Positions 5,522-12,935 of a stretch of DNA of 17,779 nt are shown in pieces. Origin of the DNA: JBBPYC01 sp038200275. GTDB taxonomy: Bacteria > Pseudomonadota > Gammaproteobacteria > Burkholderiales > Burkholderiaceae_C. The notes beneath the pieces are model-generated. The model was not told where the DNA came from, ran no database searches, and saw only the letters and a program-made list of their open reading frames with translations. Position numbers and translations under genes: made by a program. Location: the NCBI GenBank assembly GCA_038200275.1, contig JBBPYC010000006.1, positions 1 to 17,779 on the forward strand. The letters are read 5' to 3'. Every line of letters begins with the position of its first letter. Within the stretch, counting starts at the first letter, position 1.

Positions 5522-8500
5522 ATGCTCAACCGCCTGGTGCAATTTGCGCTGTCGCAGCGCCTGTTCGTGCTGCTCGCGACCGCGCTGCTGGCCGGCTTCG
5601 GCTGGTATGCGTTTCGCAACCTGCCGATCGATGCCTTTCCCGATGTGTCCAGCACCCAGGTGAAGGTCATCATGAAGGCACCCGGCATGACGCCGGAAGA
5701 AATTGAGAGCCGCATTGCCGGCCCGATCGAAGTCGAGATGCTCGGCATCCCGCAGCAGCGCATGTTGCGGTCGATCTCCAAGTACGGCCTGGTGGACGTG
5801 ACGGTGGATTTCCAGGACGGCACCGACATCTATTGGGCGCGTCAGCAGGTGGCCGAGCGCCTGGCCAACATCGCGGGCGATCTGCCGGCTGGCATCAGCG
5901 GCGGCATGGCGCCCGTCACGACGCCACTGGGCGAGATGTTCATGTTCACCATCGAGGCCGACGGGATGTCGTTGGAGGAGCGGCGCAGCCTGCTCGACTG
6001 GACCATCCGCCCGGCTCTGCGCGCAGTACCAGGCGTGGCCGATGTGAACGCGCTGGGCGGCAAGGTGCGCAGCTTCGAGGTGGTGCCCGATCCGGTAAAG
6101 CTGTCAACGCTCGGCCTGTCGACCGCGCAACTCAAGCGCACGATCGAAGCCAACAACCGCAACGACGGTGCCGGCCGTCTGGGCGAAGGCGGCGAAGTGC
6201 TGCTGGTGCGCAGCGAAGGCAACATCAAGACGGCGGACGACCTGCGCGCCATCGTGGTCAGCAACAAAGGGGGCAGTCCGACCCGCCTGAGCGACGTGGC
6301 CACGGTGCGCGATGGCAGCGTCACGCGCTACGGCGTGGTGACCAAGGACGGGCGCGCCGAAGCGGTCGAAGGGCTGGTGCTTGGGCTGGCCGGCGCCAAC
6401 GCGCAAAAGGTGGTCGCAGGCGTCACGCAAAAGCTTGAGGAACTGAAGCCAACCCTCCCAAAGGGCGTGGAGATTGAGGTCTTTTACAACCGTGCCGAAT
6501 TGGTCAAGAAAGCGGTCGGTACGGTGTCGACCGCCCTCATCGAGGCGACAGTCATCGTGTTGGCGCTACTGGGCGCGTTTTTGGGCAACGTGCGCGCCGC
6601 TGTGGCGGTCGCCGTCATCCTGCCGCTGTCGGCATTGAGCACCTTCATCCTCATGCGCTCGGTGGGCATGTCGGCAAACCTGATGAGCCTGGGCGGCCTG
6701 GCCATTGCCCTGGGCATGCTGGTGGATGCGGCGGTTGTCGTGGTCGAGAACATCGTGCAGCACCTGGGCCGAGAGACCGCCGGCGGCAAGCTGCCGCGGC
6801 TACACATTGTGCTGCGGGCCGTGCGTGAGGTATCCGTGCCTGTGTTGGCCGGCGTCCTAATCATCGTCACGGTGTTCCTGCCGTTGCTGACGCTGCAGGA
6901 CCTTGAAGGCAAGTACTTCGTCCCGGTGGCGATGACCATCGTCTTTGCGCTACTCAGCTCGCTTGTCCTGTCGCTCACGATCATTCCGGTGCTCTCGTCG
7001 TTCCTGTTGAAGGAGGTCGCACACGAGGATCCATGGTTGCCGCGCAAGCTGCTCAAACTCTACGAGCCGGTGCTCGGATGGGCGCTCGGGCACCAGACGA
7101 TTGTGTTTATCGTGGCCGGTTTGCTGCTTGTGGCCGCCGCGGGCGTCTATTCCCAGGTGGGCAAGACCTTCCTGCCGGCGATGGACGAGGGAGACATCAT
7201 CGTGGGTATCGAGAAGCTTCCCTCCGTGAGCCTGGAGGAAACAGCTGCGCTCGATCTGAAGATTCACCAAGCGCTCATGAGCCAGATCCCGGAGATCACC
7301 GGCGTGGTCGCGCGCGCCGGCTCCGACGAGATCGGGCTGGATCCGATGGGCCTGAACCAGACCGACACCTTTCTGGTGCTCAAGCCGCGGGCCGAATGGA
7401 AGCTGGCCAGCAAGAAGGCCTTGATCGCCCGAATCCGGGAGGTGCTCGACCAGCTGCCAGGCATCAGCTACAGCTTCACTCAGCCGATCGACATGCGCGT
7501 CTCGGAAATGATCATCGGCGTGCGCGGCGATCTCGCCATCAAGATCTTCGGGCCCGACCTCGACAAGCTCAACGACTTGGCCGGCCAGGTTGAGACCCTG
7601 ATGAAGACGGTGCGTGGCAATCAGGACGTCTACACGGTCGAAAACGACGGTGTGCAATACCTGCGGGTGGTGGTCGATCGCCTGAGTGCGGGTCGTTATG
7701 GCCTGTCGGTGGAGGACGTGCAGGATGCCCTGCGAATCCAGATCGAAGGCCAGCGTGCCGGCACCGTGATCGACGGCAACCGGCGCATCCCGATCGTGAT
7801 CCGCGGGCCCGACAGCGTAAGGATGTCGCCGGCCGAGTTCTCGGCGCTGCGCATCACGACCTCGGATGGCCAGAGCGTGCCGCTGGAGACCTTGGCCAAG
7901 CTCACACGCGAAAGCGGCCCGGTCAAGATCGACCGCGAGATGGGCAGCCGCTACAGCGTCGTGATCGCCAACGTCACCGGGCGCGATCTGGTCGGCTTCG
8001 TCGATGAGGCCAAGGCCAAGGTGGGCGCACAAGTGCAGTTGCCTACCGGCTACCGCATCAGTTGGGGTGGCCAGTTTGAAAATCAGCAGCGCGCAGCAGC
8101 GCGTCTTACCCTGGTGGTGCCGCTGGCCATCGGCGTCATCTTCCTGATTCTGTTCACGACGTTCGGATCGGTGCAGCAGGCCCTGCTGGTGCTGAGCAAT
8201 ATTCCGTTCGCCCTGGTGGGTGGCATCGTCGGGCTTTGGATTACGGGGGAGTACCTGTCGGTACCGGCCTCGGTCGGCTTCATCGCGCTGCTGGGCATCG
8301 CGGTGCTCAACGGGGTGGTGCTGGTCAGTTACTTCAACCAGCTGCGCGCCGAGGGCCATGACCTCGTGACCTGCGTCACGCAGGGCGCCAGGCGGCGATT
8401 GCGGCCGGTGCTGATGACAGCGGCGACCACGGCCTTCAGTCTGGTGCCGCTGCTCTTCACGAGCGGCCCGGGCTCCGAAATCCAGCGTCCGCTCGCGATC

Positions 8501-8617
8501 GTGGTGATCGGTGGATTGATTACGGCCACGGCACTGACGCTGATCTTGCTGCCGCTGCTCTACCTGCGCTTTGCCGACCCACGCACGCCTCGGGCGTTGG
8601 AGCCACTTCATGCCTGA
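5522..8617 (+). CDS. czcA: CzcA-family heavy-metal RND efflux pump
   Basis: Inner-membrane proton/metal antiporter of 1,031 residues, normal for HME-RND pumps. TM1 starts at once (LVQFALSQRLFVLLATALLAGFGW) and runs into the conserved LPIDAFPDVS. Two large porter loops follow TM1 and TM7, and TM2-6 and TM8-12 are clear. TM4 reads ALGMLVDAAVVVVEN: D402 and E409 match the proton-relay D408 and E415 of C. metallidurans CzcA, but the position equal to its D402 is Ala (A396), as in CusA-type pumps. The porter region shows FTQPIDMRVSEMIIGVRG. Metal choice is therefore open (Cu/Ag, Ni/Co or Zn/Cd); the symbol is a family name. The start at 5522 is chosen for its position one base after the adaptor stop. 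The C-terminus overlaps the next gene by 8 bases. Confidence 0.93.
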   Translation: MLNRLVQFALSQRLFVLLATALLAGFGWYAFRNLPIDAFPDVSSTQVKVIMKAPGMTPEEIESRIAGPIEVEMLGIPQQRMLRSISKYGLVDVTVDFQDGTDIYWARQQVAERLANIAGDLPAGISGGMAPVTTPLGEMFMFTIEADGMSLEERRSLLDWTIRPALRAVPGVADVNALGGKVRSFEVVPDPVKLSTLGLSTAQLKRTIEANNRNDGAGRLGEGGEVLLVRSEGNIKTADDLRAIVVSNKGGSPTRLSDVATVRDGSVTRYGVVTKDGRAEAVEGLVLGLAGANAQKVVAGVTQKLEELKPTLPKGVEIEVFYNRAELVKKAVGTVSTALIEATVIVLALLGAFLGNVRAAVAVAVILPLSALSTFILMRSVGMSANLMSLGGLAIALGMLVDAAVVVVENIVQHLGRETAGGKLPRLHIVLRAVREVSVPVLAGVLIIVTVFLPLLTLQDLEGKYFVPVAMTIVFALLSSLVLSLTIIPVLSSFLLKEVAHEDPWLPRKLLKLYEPVLGWALGHQTIVFIVAGLLLVAAAGVYSQVGKTFLPAMDEGDIIVGIEKLPSVSLEETAALDLKIHQALMSQIPEITGVVARAGSDEIGLDPMGLNQTDTFLVLKPRAEWKLASKKALIARIREVLDQLPGISYSFTQPIDMRVSEMIIGVRGDLAIKIFGPDLDKLNDLAGQVETLMKTVRGNQDVYTVENDGVQYLRVVVDRLSAGRYGLSVEDVQDALRIQIEGQRAGTVIDGNRRIPIVIRGPDSVRMSPAEFSALRITTSDGQSVPLETLAKLTRESGPVKIDREMGSRYSVVIANVTGRDLVGFVDEAKAKVGAQVQLPTGYRISWGGQFENQQRAAARLTLVVPLAIGVIFLILFTTFGSVQQALLVLSNIPFALVGGIVGLWITGEYLSVPASVGFIALLGIAVLNGVVLVSYFNQLRAEGHDLVTCVTQGARRRLRPVLMTAATTAFSLVPLLFTSGPGSEIQRPLAIVVIGGLITATALTLILLPLLYLRFADPRTPRALEPLHA

Positions 8618-8912
8618 CTACTGCCTGAACCTGATCTGTCCGCCCGCGGTGGAAGAAAAGTTGCTGGACGTGCTGCTGGCACACCACACCAACGAAATAT
8701 TGACCAGCGTCGGGATTCACAGCCACGGGACCGCGCACGCACGGTTGAGCACTGAGGAGGAAGTGATGGGTCGAAGTCGGTCGATGCACATTCATGTGCT
8801 GCTGGACGAGGAGGCACTGCTGCGTCTGGTGCAGCGGATTCGAGGGGAGTTCTCCGGCACCGGGATCCGCTACTGGGCCACCCCGGTGGCCTTCCAGGGA
8901 GAAGTCGAATGA
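8610..8912 (+). CDS. DUF3240 family protein of the czcA operon
   Basis: Small soluble protein of 100 residues with no signal peptide. It matches the DUF3240 pattern: CLNLICPPAVEEKLLDVLL at the start, a middle LSTEEEVMGRSRSMHIHVLLDEEAL and the end GIRYWATPV. Members are nearly always next to CzcA-type pumps and have a PII/ACT-like length and secondary structure. The function is not established, and a regulatory or metal-sensing role for the pump is only inferred. Several His residues (HH at about 25, HSHGTAH at 42-48, HIH near 60) could bind metal. The ATG overlaps the pump's end by 8 bases and its stop overlaps the next ATG (ATGA), so translation is coupled. Confidence 0.85.
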   Translation: MPDYCLNLICPPAVEEKLLDVLLAHHTNEILTSVGIHSHGTAHARLSTEEEVMGRSRSMHIHVLLDEEALLRLVQRIRGEFSGTGIRYWATPVAFQGEVE

Positions 8913-10144
8913 AGACATGGATCTGGATCGCCCTGGGTGCGTGGGCGCTGCCGGCTTGGGCTCAGAGCCTGCCGGCCCCTGACGATTTACCGCCCGCGGC
9001 CAGTGCACGGCAGTGGATGGAGCAGGACCCCAGCGTCCAGGCGGCGCGCAGCGCCCTTGCCGCGGCGGGGCACACCGCGAACATGCTAACGGTGTCACCC
9101 TACGAATGGACCACGCGGCTGACCGCGCAGCGCCGCAGCTTCGAGCGAGGGTCCAGCTCCAAAGAGTGGCACGCCCAACTGGAGCGGCCCATCCGTATCG
9201 GCGGCAAGGCAGCGCTCGACCGGCAGCTTGGCGATGTGGAGCTCGAGATTGCGACAGCGGCTTTAGGCGAGGCCATTCACGAATCGGCCCGCTTGCTGCT
9301 GGAATTGTGGATCGACGGCCTGGCGACCGCGCAGGCGGAAAAACTGCTGGGTGGGCAGCTCGCTTTCGCGCAGGCCAACCTGAGCGCCGTCAAGAGGCGC
9401 AAGAAAGCCGGCGATGCTTCCGCCCTCGAAGTCAGCGTCGCAAGCGCCGATCTCTCGGATGTTCAGCGCCAGGCGGAGCTGGCCAAGTCAAATCTCGACA
9501 AAGCACGCGCCAGACTGCGCATCCGGTTCGCCGGGGCCCAGTTGCCCGAGCGGGTGATGGCCGATCCTCTGCCACCCGCCTACCCCGAGGCCCATTGGCT
9601 CCAGCGGGTGCTGGACACCGCCGATCCACTGAAAGTCGCACTGGGGCAACTGCGCAGGGCGGAACTGACGGCATCACGGACTTCGGCCGATCGGTTGCCG
9701 GACCCGACCGTCGGGGTCTTTGCTGCATCGGAAGGGTTCCGCAGCGAACAGATCGTCGGTGTCAGCATCAGCATCCCGTTGGGCGGCACCTACCGCAAGG
9801 AACGCATGCTGCGCGCGCTGCAGGAAGCCGAGGTGGCGCGCGCGTCGGTCGAGCGCCAGCGGCGCCAGCTGGAAACGGAAGTTGCCGAGACCTATCGGAA
9901 CGCGGCCAGCAATGTGTCGCGCTGGCGGCTGGCCGAACAAGCCGCCGCAGCGACCGCAGAAAGTGCCCGTTTGACGCAACGCGCCTACACCCTGGGCGAA
10001 GCGGACCTGCAATCGCTGCTGCTGGCACGACGCCAGTTCCTGGACGCATCGCGGGCCGCGCTGGAGGCGAAAGCCGAGGCGCTGCGGGCCAACTACCGAC
10101 TGCTGGTCGATGCGCACTGGATCTGGGATCTGGAGCATGAATGA
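8909..10144 (+). CDS. TolC-family outer-membrane efflux channel (CzcC-like)
   Basis: Product of 411 residues forming the outer-membrane exit duct of the RND complex. A clear signal peptide (MKTWIWIALGAWALPAWA, cut before QS) is followed by a TolC-type body with two repeated alpha-hairpin regions. These are DDLPPAASARQWMEQDPSVQAARSALAAAG and coiled coils around 110-195, then a second half with LPDPTVGVFAASEGFRSEQIVGVSISIPLGGTYRKE and coiled coils to the end. The proline-flanked SISIPL segment is typical of OMF beta strands. No lipobox Cys is seen. The start overlaps the DUF3240 stop by 4 bases, giving gene order adaptor-pump-DUF3240-channel, not the C-B-A order of the classical czc operon. Confidence 0.9.
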   Translation: MKTWIWIALGAWALPAWAQSLPAPDDLPPAASARQWMEQDPSVQAARSALAAAGHTANMLTVSPYEWTTRLTAQRRSFERGSSSKEWHAQLERPIRIGGKAALDRQLGDVELEIATAALGEAIHESARLLLELWIDGLATAQAEKLLGGQLAFAQANLSAVKRRKKAGDASALEVSVASADLSDVQRQAELAKSNLDKARARLRIRFAGAQLPERVMADPLPPAYPEAHWLQRVLDTADPLKVALGQLRRAELTASRTSADRLPDPTVGVFAASEGFRSEQIVGVSISIPLGGTYRKERMLRALQEAEVARASVERQRRQLETEVAETYRNAASNVSRWRLAEQAAAATAESARLTQRAYTLGEADLQSLLLARRQFLDASRAALEAKAEALRANYRLLVDAHWIWDLEHE

Positions 10145-10223
10145 GGTGCCCCGACAGACCCTTCGTTGGACCGCCGGCGACGCCCAAAACCTCGCCATCT
10201 CGAAGCAAGACAACCGATGCTGA
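10137..10223 (+). CDS. Possible 28-residue coupling ORF between the channel and the MFS gene
   Basis: The frame MNEVPRQTLRWTAGDAQNLAISKQDNRC starts inside the end of the channel gene, with GGAG two bases before its ATG, and stops inside the first codons of the MFS gene (ATGCTGA overlap). Because the MFS start has a weak ribosome site, re-initiation from this ORF could drive its translation. It may equally be chance. The sequence is not recognised. Confidence 0.25.
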   Translation: MNEVPRQTLRWTAGDAQNLAISKQDNRC

Positions 10224-11544
10224 AAATCCTCCAAAACACCACCTACCGGCATCTGTTTCTTGCGCAGGTCATTGCACTGCTGGGTACCGGCTTGGCGACT
10301 GTGGCGTTGAGTCTGCTGGCCTTTGACTTGGCCGGTGCGAATGCCGGCGCGGTGCTGGGCACCGCACTGGCCATCAAGATGACCGCCTACATCGGTGTGG
10401 CACCGATCGCTTCTGCGTTTGCGGAACGCTTGCCCCGCCGGGCCGTGCTGGTGACGCTTGATTTGGTCCGCGCCGCTGTCGCGCTGGCACTGCCGTTCGT
10501 GACCGAGATCTGGCAGATCTACACATTGATCTTCTTGCTTCAGTCCGCATCGGCGGCGTTCACGCCGATGTTCCAGGCGACCATCCCTGACGTATTGCCT
10601 GACGAAGAAGACTACACACGGGCACTTTCTCTGTCACGCCTGGCGTACGACATGGAGAGCCTGATCAGTCCGGCGCTTGCGGCGCTGCTGCTTGGAGTCA
10701 TCAGCTACCACAGCCTGTTTGGCGGCACGGTGGTCGGCTTCCTGGCGTCCGCGGCACTGGTGGTATCTGCCGTGCTGCCAACGGCCAAGTTGCCGCCAAA
10801 ACGCCGGGTCTACGAGCGCACGACGCGCGGCCTTCGGATTTATCTGGCCACGCCGCGTTTGCGCGGACTGCTTGCGTTGAATCTGGCGATCGCCGCGGGC
10901 AGTGCGATGGTGATCGTGAACACGGTCGTGCTCGTTCAGTCCGGCTTCGGGCTGACGCAGACAGCGACCGCCGCAGCACTGGCACTCTTTGGGGCCGGCT
11001 CGATGCTTGTGGCGTTGGCATTGCCCCGGCTGCTCGAGCGACTGCCTGAGCGACGGGTGATGCTTGGCGGCGCAGCACTCATCTCGGTTGGTCTTCTGCT
11101 GGGCATCTTCGCTGCCAACCGCTACGCCATGCTGCTGCCCCTTTGGTTCGTACTGGGGCTCGGCTACTCCTTGGCGCAGACCCCATCGGGTCGCTTGCTG
11201 CGGCGCTCGGCGCAGACAGAAGACCGACCCGCGCTGTTTGCCGCCCAGTTCGCCTGTCACATGCTTGCTGGCTCATCACCTACCCGATGGCGGGCTGGCT
11301 CGGTGCCGCGTTTGGGTTTAAAACGAGCTTCGCCGCCCTGGGTTTGCTGGCAGCTGCCTCGGTGCTGCTGGCGGCCTACCTGTGGCGCAAGCAAGAGCCT
11401 GAAGCGCTGCCACATCGTCACGACAACCTGCCCGGTGACCATCCGCATCTGGACCGAGGCAGCCCCGCGTTGAACGCTGCCCTCCACGGTGCTCACGCAC
11501 ATGTCTATGTCATTGATGACGATCATCCTCGCTGGCCTTCCTAA
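10217..11544 (+). pseudogene. NreB-like MFS metal exporter with His-rich tail, frameshifted near 11251
   Basis: Inner-membrane MFS permease that opens with MLKILQNTTYRHLFLAQVIALLGTG and carries the GTALAIKM, IPDVLPDEEDYTRALSLSRLAYDMESL and YERTTRGLRIYL segments. It resembles NreB-type nickel/cobalt exporters, an assignment from memory of the family. Near 11251-11256 the frame breaks: CGCCTG appears where CGCCCTG is expected. One lost C moves the rest into another frame that then reads SHACWLITYPMAGWLGAAFGFKTS, a final membrane helix, and the His-rich end HRHDNLPGDHPHL...HAHVYVIDDDHPRWPS. Joined, the product would be 442 residues; unjoined, the first frame ends in unrelated sequence at 11473. 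This is either a true null mutation or a one-base sequence error. It is the last gene of the efflux block. Confidence 0.8.
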
Positions 11545-11795
11545 CAACGGGGGGATGACAGATGGTCTGGAGCCAGCCGCGACATCATCGGCGCTGCGGT
11601 TGCGCTCATGTCTTTACCGACTTTGACGCCTCGATACTGTAGATAGTCGTAGAGGGTGCTCTTGGCAATGTGCAGCTTTTTATCGATGACATTCACGCTC
11701 GACCGCCGCTCGCGGTACAGGGTTTCGACCGCCATCGCAGTCGCTTTGGCTTGCGCCGGTAGGCCCTTGAGTCGGCCTCCTACGCGCTCGCATGC
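11541..11795 (-). pseudogene. Serine resolvase/invertase, C-terminal remnant
   Basis: In one minus-strand frame it reads ERVGGRLKGLPAQAKATAM, then AVETLYRERRSSVNVIDKKL, then HIAKSTLYDYLQYRGVKVG. This is the linker and helix-turn-helix DNA-binding domain of Tn3-type resolvases and related recombinases. The catalytic domain with its active serine (about 120 residues) is missing upstream, so this is a fragment. It ends convergent with the MFS gene, overlapping its stop by a few bases. It is a sign that a Tn3-like transposon or island once ended here. Confidence 0.72.
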
Positions 11796-11917
11796 CCTTG
11801 GCTTTTGTCGCCGACAATAACGAGCGTCTGAACGCTAATGACGTGCGGGACTGGCTGGCCGTCCACGATGAGATCGTGCACTCGACGATCAAGATTCACC
11901 GGTGTCCGGTGGCGTAG
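11792..11917 (+). CDS. Unrecognised 41-residue ORF
   Basis: It would encode MPLAFVADNNERLNANDVRD followed by WLAVHDEIVHSTIKIHRCPVA. The composition is protein-like, but there is no ribosome site and I recognise no family. It lies between the resolvase remnant and the YnfA gene and may be a fragment of a longer gene whose other part has been lost. Its end contains a 6-bp stem repeat (CACCGG-TGT-CCGGTG, 11897-11911). Confidence 0.25.
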   Translation: MPLAFVADNNERLNANDVRDWLAVHDEIVHSTIKIHRCPVA

Positions 11918-11975
11918 TTCTCCGCGCGGGGAACCGATGCGTCAAGCGCCCGGCAACGCGTCATTTGCGCGGGCC

Positions 11976-12305
11976 TCATGCCTCAGGTCGCGGCCCGAAC
12001 ATGATGATGGCCATGCCGACCAGGCTCACTGCCACCCCCAGCCAGTCAGACGTTGTGGGGCGCACTTTGTCCACCAGCATCAGCCAGACGACGGCGACAC
12101 CGACATAGACGCCGCCGTAGGCCGCGTAGACCCGCCCGGCCGCCGTGGGGTGGAGCGTCAACAGCCATGCGAACAGCGCCAGACTCCCGGCCGCTGGCAC
12201 AAGCAGCCAGGCTGAGCGGTCCTGCTTCAGCCAGAGATAGGGCAGGTAGCAACCGATGATCTCGGCCAAGGCGGTAGCCACAAAGAGAAGGAGCGTCTTG
12301 AGCAT
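11976..12305 (-). CDS. YnfA/UPF0060 family small multidrug-resistance-like membrane protein
   Basis: Product of 109 residues with four membrane helices, the normal length of UPF0060. The recognisable parts are MLKTLLLFVATALAEIIGCYLPYLWL at the start, the RVYAAYGGVYVGVAVVWL segment and the C-terminal DWLGVAVSLVGMAIIMFGPR. The family is related to SMR transporters; a function in export is not proven. The start at 12305 is preferred over an in-frame ATG 23 codons upstream, because GAGGTGG lies just before it and family members begin here. It is the only minus-strand gene in this part, divergent from the VOC remnant, and appears intact. Confidence 0.88.
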   Translation of the reverse strand: MLKTLLLFVATALAEIIGCYLPYLWLKQDRSAWLLVPAAGSLALFAWLLTLHPTAAGRVYAAYGGVYVGVAVVWLMLVDKVRPTTSDWLGVAVSLVGMAIIMFGPRPEA

Positions 12306-12361
12306 GTCCACCTCGACATTGTCGAGCCCACCGTCCACGGCCCACCGCTCAATCCACCTGA

Positions 12362-12688
12362 GCGTCTGCCGCAACGCAATACGCGCAGTTCTGCCAGGTT
12401 GACCCTGAGCCCGAAGACCTCGTCCATCTCGTTTTCGGCAATACCAGCTTCCTGTTGCAAGCTTTCGACCAGCTCAGCTTCATCAAATACTTTCAGATGC
12501 ATTTGCTTGTCGAAGAGGTCGACGGCTGGCACAGCGCAGTGGTAAATGCAGGTATCGCCAAGCAGCTCCGCATCAGGGTGGATGCGCTGCAAGACCAGTC
12601 CTGGAGCATGCGCGAAGTTGTCCTGTTCGATCACAGTGGCGTGCTGCGGCGCGTTGTGCAGAACACACCGGCTGCCAAAGCCGCATGA
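12362..12688 (+). pseudogene. VOC-family (glyoxalase/bleomycin resistance-like) gene, 5' truncated
   Basis: An open frame with no proper start reads VFGNTSFLLQAFDQLSFIKY, then FQMHLLVEEVDGWHSAVVNA, then REVVLFDHSGVLRRVVQNT. These match the second half of VOC proteins, where VDDVDAWW...PWGMRDFTLFDPSGVLWRI is typical. The first beta-alpha unit and an initiator are missing, and the usual DPSGVLWRI has decayed to DHSGVLRRV. It is therefore probably a decaying fragment, broken at the junction with the YnfA gene. The opposite strand also has an open frame here, but it shows no family features. Confidence 0.62.
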
Positions 12689-12829
12689 GTAGTCGGTGCT
12701 TGGGGCACGACGGCTGCGGGGCTACCCACACTGTTGCCGGGTAAACGCTGAACGAACACCCGGGCATTCACCCTGTTTTAGAGAATGAATCCGGCTAAGC
12801 AGGTGCGCAGATAGCATTGCGAATGAGAA

Positions 12830-12844
12830 TGAGAATGATTCTCA
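12830..12844. promoter_or_regulatory. Fur box of the siderophore receptor operon
   Basis: TGAGAATGATTCTCA is a perfect 7-1-7 inverted repeat of the form TGAnAATnATTnTCA, the core of the Fur site. It is preceded by a tandem GAATGA-GAATGA repeat (12821-12832), so more than one Fur dimer could bind. It lies about 90 bases before the preferred start codon. Iron-replete Fur would repress the receptor and the PepSY gene. Confidence 0.85.
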
Positions 12845-12922
12845 ATACAGTTACAGTGTGGCCGTGAGATTGCAGTTCGCGGAAACAGCGTCTCACCACA
12901 TCGCTCGTTCAATCAGGCAAAC

Positions 12923-12927
12923 AGGAG
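12923..12927 (+). promoter_or_regulatory. Ribosome binding site deciding the receptor start
   Basis: AGGAG lies 8 bases before ATG 12936. The more upstream GTG at 12858 is only 13 bases after the Fur box and has no ribosome site. Confidence 0.75.
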
Positions 12928-12935
12928 TTGCACTC

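Noticed and set aside
6950..8611. 553-codon minus-strand open frame
   Set aside because: Lies wholly opposite the czcA-like gene, has low-complexity His/Gln/Arg-rich composition and no family features.
11897..11911. CACCGG-TGT-CCGGTG stem as an integron attC or res site
   Set aside because: Too short, without attC core sites, and no integrase nearby.
12227..12634. 135-codon minus-strand open frame overlapping YnfA and the VOC remnant
   Set aside because: Its product shows no domain, while the plus strand carries recognisable VOC motifs and the minus strand the YnfA gene in another frame.
12858..12935. GTG at 12858 as start of the receptor
   Set aside because: Too close to the Fur box and without a ribosome site; ATG 12936 has AGGAG at 8 bases. 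Neither gives a signal peptide.
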